From an uncultured Clostridia bacterium (lineage in GTDB: Bacteria > Bacillota > Clostridia > Oscillospirales > Ruminococcaceae): a DNA stretch of 35,905 nt. Both the position numbers and the translations under genes were made by a program. A model generated the notes under the pieces. The model was given only the letters and a program-made list of their open reading frames with translations, ran no database searches and was not told the origin of the DNA. Below, piece by piece: positions 32,545 through 35,905 of the stretch; positions within the stretch are counted from its first letter, which is position 1; each line of letters starts with the position of its first letter. Location of the stretch: assembly GCA_947600065.1 (NCBI GenBank), contig CANQFZ010000020.1, positions 1 through 35,905 on the forward strand. The letters are read 5' to 3'.

Positions 32545-33816
32545 TCAATTATCGGTATAGACCGTCTTTCCGTCTACTAATGTCATCTTAACTCTGCCTT
32601 TAAGTGTTATCCCCTTAAAGCAGGTGTTTTTCGACTTTGAATGAAGCTTTTCGGGATCTACCGTCCATTCTTCATTCAGGTCAACAATCGCAATATCCGC
32701 AGGCTCGCCGTCCGAAAAACTGCCGCCGGGTATGCCGAGTATGCGCCTGGGATTTACGCACATAAGCCTTACTATCTTGCCAAGCTTTACTTTTCCCGTA
32801 TGATAAAGCGCGGTGAGCGTCGCCGCAAGCGAGGTTTCAAGACCGACTACTCCGTTCGGCGCTTTTTCAAAATCCGCTTTTTCGCTCGGCGCATGGGGCG
32901 CATGGTCGGTCACTATACAATCAATTGCCCCTTGGCAAATGCCCTCTGTTATTGCGTCTACGTCTCTGCGCGTTCTCAGCGGGGGGTTCATTCTATAGTC
33001 CGCGTCGCGCGTTTTTAACATTTCGTCCGTGAGCATGAAATAATGCGGAGCAGTTTCGCAGGTTACCATAACTCCCTGTTCCGCCGCAAGTTTTATGACC
33101 TTAAGGCTTCCCTGCGTGGACACATGGCAGATGTGAACGGGAACTTCAAGATCCGCCGCGAGCATTATTTCTCTCGCCGTTGAAATATCCTCGGAGAGCC
33201 TGTGCATGCCCTTTACTCCCAGCTCTTTTGAAACAATGCCGCTGTTCATTATACCGCCGTCTATTATGTCGAGGTCCTCGCAGTGAGAAACGACTTTAAG
33301 CCCCGCATAGTGAGCCTTTACGAGCGCTCTCGCCATAAGCCGAGCGTTTCTTACGGGTTTTCCGTCGTCGGAAACCGCGACGCACCCCGCCTCTTTCAGC
33401 GCCTCAAAGTCGCAGAGCTCCTCGCCTTTAAGCCCCTTTGTTATGCACCCCACGGGATAGACCTTTACTTTAGACTGCTTGGCCTTTTCGAGGATATACT
33501 TTACCGTTTCGGGACTGTCAACAGGGGGCGTTGTGTTGGGCATACATACAACTGCCGTAACGCCGCCTGCAACTGCTGCTTCGCCGCCCGTAATTATGTC
33601 CTCTTTATGGGTCTGACCCGGGTCGCGAAAATGAACGTGCATATCGCAAATGCCGGGAATGACCGCCTTTCCCGTGCAGTCTATTATTTCGTCTGCGGGC
33701 GCGTCGATATTTTCCGCGCGCTTTATGATGATTCCGTTTTCAATAAGCAAGTCCGAAATACCCTCGAAATTGTTTACACTGTCAACTACATATCCGTTTT
33801 TAAGCAGAAGCGACAT
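32545..33816 (-). CDS. pyrC: Dihydroorotase
   Basis: Cyclises carbamoyl aspartate to dihydroorotate; a zinc amidohydrolase. 423 aa, class I multifunctional-type length. Zinc ligands appear in DMHVHFRDPGQTHKED (His60, His62). Further motifs are EAAVAGGVTAVVCMPNTTPPVDS, the later histidines in VSHCEDLD and VHICHVST, and VTDHAPHAPSEKADF with the catalytic Asp. ATG 33816 is preceded by AAAGGAGGG; an upstream in-frame extension runs through a terminator hairpin and is rejected. It is the first gene of the pyrimidine run, behind a long leader with an intrinsic terminator (33843-33870). pyrB, pyrE and pyrR are not in the window. Confidence 0.97.
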   Translation of the reverse strand: MSLLLKNGYVVDSVNNFEGISDLLIENGIIIKRAENIDAPADEIIDCTGKAVIPGICDMHVHFRDPGQTHKEDIITGGEAAVAGGVTAVVCMPNTTPPVDSPETVKYILEKAKQSKVKVYPVGCITKGLKGEELCDFEALKEAGCVAVSDDGKPVRNARLMARALVKAHYAGLKVVSHCEDLDIIDGGIMNSGIVSKELGVKGMHRLSEDISTAREIMLAADLEVPVHICHVSTQGSLKVIKLAAEQGVMVTCETAPHYFMLTDEMLKTRDADYRMNPPLRTRRDVDAITEGICQGAIDCIVTDHAPHAPSEKADFEKAPNGVVGLETSLAATLTALYHTGKVKLGKIVRLMCVNPRRILGIPGGSFSDGEPADIAIVDLNEEWTVDPEKLHSKSKNTCFKGITLKGRVKMTLVDGKTVYTDN

Positions 33817-33842
33817 AAGCCCTCCTTTTACTTGATTATTTG

Positions 33843-33870
33843 ACAAAATAAAAAGCCGCAATTTTGCGGC
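33843..33870 (-). terminator. Intrinsic terminator in the pyr operon leader
   Basis: On the minus strand GCCGCA-AAAT-TGCGGC (33855-33870) is followed by TTTTTATTTTGT, ending 27 nt before the pyrC ATG. It lies downstream of the strong promoter at 34396-34424, so it can act as an attenuator for the whole operon. It could also serve as a distant terminator for fprA. No PyrR-binding consensus was found in the leader. Confidence 0.7.
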
Positions 33871-33924
33871 ATAAAATTCGGACTGTTTATAAAGATTCGT
33901 CTGTACTGTCAACTTCCCATTAAA

Positions 33925-34012
33925 GCCACAAAGGCTAGTTGCAGTGGCGTTTCAGTATTGAGCGCACCGCGCTCAATACGTGCATACTGGGGCTTTCTAG
34001 ACAGTCTGGGAA
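33925..34012. repeat. Palindromic repeat element S (copy 2)
   Basis: A perfect 11-bp stem gtattgagcgc-acc-gcgctcaatac (33955-33979) is followed by gtgcatactggggctttct, the same right flank as in copy 1 (5303-5321). The stem sequence differs from copy 1 at several positions yet stays fully paired. It lies inside the pyr leader. The left half is poorly conserved. Confidence 0.7.
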
Positions 34013-34200
34013 CGAATTTCCTATGATATAAATAATCATAATTGAACATACTGTAATAGATATTTATAAACAAGTCTGATATTGTTAAAGGCAATGCCGC
34101 ATACAAATGCATTGTCAGACGACGGCAGATATTCAACCGCCGAAAATATGAGCATAACCACGGATAATTACCGTAACAGTCTGTATAAAAAGTCAGGCTA

Positions 34201-34360
34201 CAGACTGTATAGAAAGTCCCAGTATGCACGCATTATGTGCTTCGCGCAAAACGCTGTAGCGGTGCTACGGCTAGGCTTTGTGCCTGCCGTAGTATGCCGC
34301 CGCGTTATCCGCCTTCTGCGGATAACGCTACGCAGCAGATGGGGCTTTATATACAGTCTG
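34201..34360. repeat. Element S (copy 3) with nested palindromes
   Basis: Outer 10-bp arms cagactgtat (34201-34210) and atacagtctg (34351-34360) enclose at least three further palindromes: a degenerate gcattatgtgc...gcgcaaaacgc (about 34230-34254); ctacggc/gccgtag with inner aggc/gcct (about 34265-34292); and a perfect gcgttatccgc-cttct-gcggataacgc (34302-34328). The last shares its arms with the unit inserted at 14847-14875. The gap 33817-34547 holds S copies 2 and 3, the pyr promoter and the attenuator; between the S copies (34013-34200) no gene is supported. Confidence 0.75.
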
Positions 34361-34395
34361 TCTCGGCTCTGAGCCGCGAATTACTGCTCCTTATT

Positions 34396-34424
34396 ATTAT
34401 ATTATATTTAAGCCGTCTTGTCAA
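34396..34424 (-). promoter_or_regulatory. Consensus promoter upstream of the pyrimidine operon
   Basis: Perfect TTGACA (34419-34424), a 17-nt spacer and perfect TATAAT (34396-34401) on the minus strand. The start point would be near 34389, giving a leader of about 570 nt to pyrC that contains S elements 3 and 2 and an intrinsic terminator. A weaker TTGACA with a TAAACA at 17 nt also occurs at about 33885-33915, closer to pyrC. Confidence 0.8.
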
Positions 34425-34506
34425 GGGGATTTTTCGCGCAGTCCAAACTTTTAAATAGACATAATTGCCGCAAATTCTGTCTATGCATATCCCTGAACAT
34501 TACTAA

Positions 34507-34539
34507 GCGGCATTGAGGATAATATCTCCGCAATGCCGC
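34507..34539 (-). terminator. Hairpin after fprA, possible terminator
   Basis: Perfect 9-bp arms gcggcattg (34507-34515) and caatgccgc (34531-34539), starting 8 nt past the fprA stop. On the minus strand no good T run follows; a T-rich stretch follows on the plus strand instead, so function as fprA terminator is uncertain. Confidence 0.4.
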
Positions 34540-34547
34540 CTTTTGAT

Positions 34548-35699
34548 TTATAACAATTCCTTTAAAAGCTCATCGGTCTGCGCTTCGCTTTCGGCATTAA
34601 GCGCGGACTTTATAGTAACGACCGTATTTGCAAAAGTGATGTTCTTGCTGTTTTCAAACAGCTTCTTTATTACCTTTGCCGCATTCGGCGCCCAAGAGCC
34701 GTTTTCAATGATACCTATAAAGCGGTTCTGATAGTTGCGCTCCGTAAGGCGCTCTATAAAATCACGCATAAACGGGAAAACATCGCCGTTGTAGGTCGTA
34801 GTCGCAAGAACCATTTTCCCGTATCTGAAAGCGTCCTCTACCGCTTCTGCCATGTCGTCGCGGGCAAGGTCGGTTATTGCCACTTTCGGGCAACCCGCCT
34901 TTTCGAGTTTTTCCGCGAGCATTTCTGCGGCGGCCTTTGTGTGTCCGTATACCGAGGTATACATAATGCAAACGCCCTCGCTCTCAACACCGTAGCTTGA
35001 CCAAATGTTGTACAGATCGAGATAATAACCCAAGTTCTCTAAAAGCATAGGACCGTGGAGCGGGAGTATCTTTTGAATATCCAGCGCCGAAGCCTTTTTG
35101 AGAAGCGCCTGTACCTGTGCGCCGTATTTTCCGACAATGCCGAAATAATAGCGCCTTGCCTCGCAAGCCCAGTCCTCGTCACAATCCAGCGCGCCGAACT
35201 TTCCGAAAGCGTCAGCGGAAAACAGAGCTTTTTCTGTGCTGTCATAGGTCATAATTACCTCGGGCCAGTGTACCATAGGCGCGGTAACGAAATTGAGAAC
35301 ATGCTTTCCGAGGGAGAGCGTGTCGCCTTCTCCTACAACTACCTGTCTGTCGGCGAAATCATCTCCGAAAAACTGCTTCATCATAACGAAAGCTTTTGCC
35401 GAAGCGACAATTTTCGCCGATTTATAACAATCAGTAAAGACTTTAATGTTTGCCGAATGGTCGGGCTCCATGTGCTGAACAACAAGGTAGTCGGGCTGTT
35501 TTTCGCCGAGAACGCTCTTTACATTCTCCAGCCACTCGCCGCCGAAACGTCTGTCCACGGTATCCATAACGGCAATTTTTTCGTCAAGTATGACGTAGGA
35601 ATTATACGCCATGCCGTTGGGGACGGTGTACATTCCCTCGAAAAGGTCGATCTCCCTGTCGTTAACGCCGACGTATTTTATATCGTTTGTAATGTCCAT
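34548..35699 (-). CDS. FprA-type A flavoprotein (flavo-diiron oxidoreductase)
   Basis: Reduces O2 to water (or NO to N2O) in anaerobes, using a diiron site and FMN. 383 aa. The N-terminal metallo-beta-lactamase-like domain (about 1-240) has the diiron motif HMEPDH (76-81: His76, Glu78, Asp80, His81), MVHWPEVIMTY with the next histidine, SADAFG with an Asp ligand, and LPLHGP with the last histidine. The C-terminal flavodoxin domain starts near 245 with YTSVYGHTKAAAEML for FMN phosphate, then TTTYNGDVFP and ENGSWAP. ATG 35699 follows CGGAGGAT. It has its own promoter and stands alone. It indicates an anaerobe that meets occasional oxygen. O2 versus NO preference is not readable. Confidence 0.95.
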   Translation of the reverse strand: MDITNDIKYVGVNDREIDLFEGMYTVPNGMAYNSYVILDEKIAVMDTVDRRFGGEWLENVKSVLGEKQPDYLVVQHMEPDHSANIKVFTDCYKSAKIVASAKAFVMMKQFFGDDFADRQVVVGEGDTLSLGKHVLNFVTAPMVHWPEVIMTYDSTEKALFSADAFGKFGALDCDEDWACEARRYYFGIVGKYGAQVQALLKKASALDIQKILPLHGPMLLENLGYYLDLYNIWSSYGVESEGVCIMYTSVYGHTKAAAEMLAEKLEKAGCPKVAITDLARDDMAEAVEDAFRYGKMVLATTTYNGDVFPFMRDFIERLTERNYQNRFIGIIENGSWAPNAAKVIKKLFENSKNITFANTVVTIKSALNAESEAQTDELLKELL

Positions 35700-35729
35700 A
35701 GTTATCCTCCGAAAATCTTTTCTTCATTT

Positions 35730-35758
35730 ATTTTAACATTATTTTTTAATAAAGTCAA
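35730..35758 (-). promoter_or_regulatory. Promoter of the flavo-diiron protein gene
   Basis: TTGACT (35753-35758), a 17-nt spacer and TAAAAT (35730-35735) on the minus strand; start point near 35723, about 24 nt before the ATG. Confidence 0.7.
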
Positions 35759-35785
35759 GAGAAAAATGGAAATAATGAAAAAATA

Positions 35786-35905
35786 GAGGTAAGAAGTTGT
35801 TTTGAGCGGGGAACAACGTTTCCTTTTAAAACAACTAAACGGGCGGCGCACGAAAGTTTTTTGAAAGGGAGTTTGAGGGAAAACTTTTTTTCAAAAAAGT
35901 TTTCC
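35786..35905. repeat. Dispersed repeat module R (copy 4), cut by the window end
   Basis: A short agaggtaagaag heptad fragment (35786-35797), then tttgagcgggg...aaacgggcggcgcacgaaag, then the R palindrome aaaactttttttcaaaaaagtttt running into the window edge. In reverse orientation it matches 14964-15085 and 1-69. Confidence 0.75.

Noticed and set aside
33909-34229. Possible leader peptide of about 106 codons in the pyr leader
   Set aside because: It starts inside element S, has no convincing ribosome binding site, and its sequence is translated repeat.
33817-34400. PyrR-binding attenuator
   Set aside because: No PyrR anti-antiterminator consensus was found and no pyrR gene is present; only the terminator itself is supported.

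Overview
The window reads as a chromosomal segment of an anaerobic, probably gut-dwelling member of the Bacillota (Clostridia). Pointers are strong AGGAGG-type ribosome binding sites, sigma-A promoters with 17-nt spacers, a class 1B dihydroorotate dehydrogenase (PyrD plus PyrK), a diiron FprA flavoprotein, TcdA, YitT and a bile salt hydrolase-family enzyme. No rRNA, tRNA, CRISPR array, phage or transposase gene was recognised. Family assignments come from reading motifs by eye; no database search was possible.

Layout. 1-1750: guaB (minus) behind a promoter at 1701-1729. 2255-5204 (plus): rpe followed by three tightly overlapping membrane genes homologous to RnfD, RnfE and RnfA. Then a membrane-anchored protein with a divergent DUF4015-like domain (5390-6553) and a yajC-tetR-AEC transporter unit (6980-8897). 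9239-9780: a promoter, a candidate structured leader RNA with its own terminator, and a small zinc-ribbon membrane protein. 9965-14287: yitT, a membrane EAL phosphodiesterase and a choloylglycine hydrolase. 15094-21051 (minus): ahcY, response regulator, histidine kinase, pnp, nadA, mnmA, almost without gaps. 21095-21475: a small copper-SOD-like protein. 22027-33816 (minus): a long pyrimidine operon, pyrC-pyrF-carA-[unknown-mntA-hepT]-carB-pyrK-pyrD-tcdA-unknown-K+ channel. 34548-35699: fprA.

How genes work together. carA/carB, pyrC, pyrK/pyrD and pyrF cover most of de novo UMP synthesis (pyrB and pyrE are not here). ahcY and pnp fit recycling of S-adenosylhomocysteine and its nucleoside; nadA starts NAD synthesis and mnmA thiolates tRNA.

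Two things stand out. First, the RnfD/E/A-like trio is clearly related to the Rnf/Nqr core by its conserved motifs, yet all four cysteines that should hold the intramembrane [2Fe-2S] cluster are replaced, the FMN-carrying threonine of RnfD is not visible, and RnfB, RnfC and RnfG are absent from the window. It looks like an Rnf core repurposed for something other than canonical electron transfer. Second, nearly every large intergenic gap is built from a small set of repeat modules, shuffled in order and orientation. They carry perfect hairpins whose arms change in a compensatory way between copies, and in one place a 29-bp palindromic unit sits between 6-bp direct repeats, as if it had inserted. 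A HEPN/MNT toxin-antitoxin cassette lodged between carA and carB is a third notable feature.
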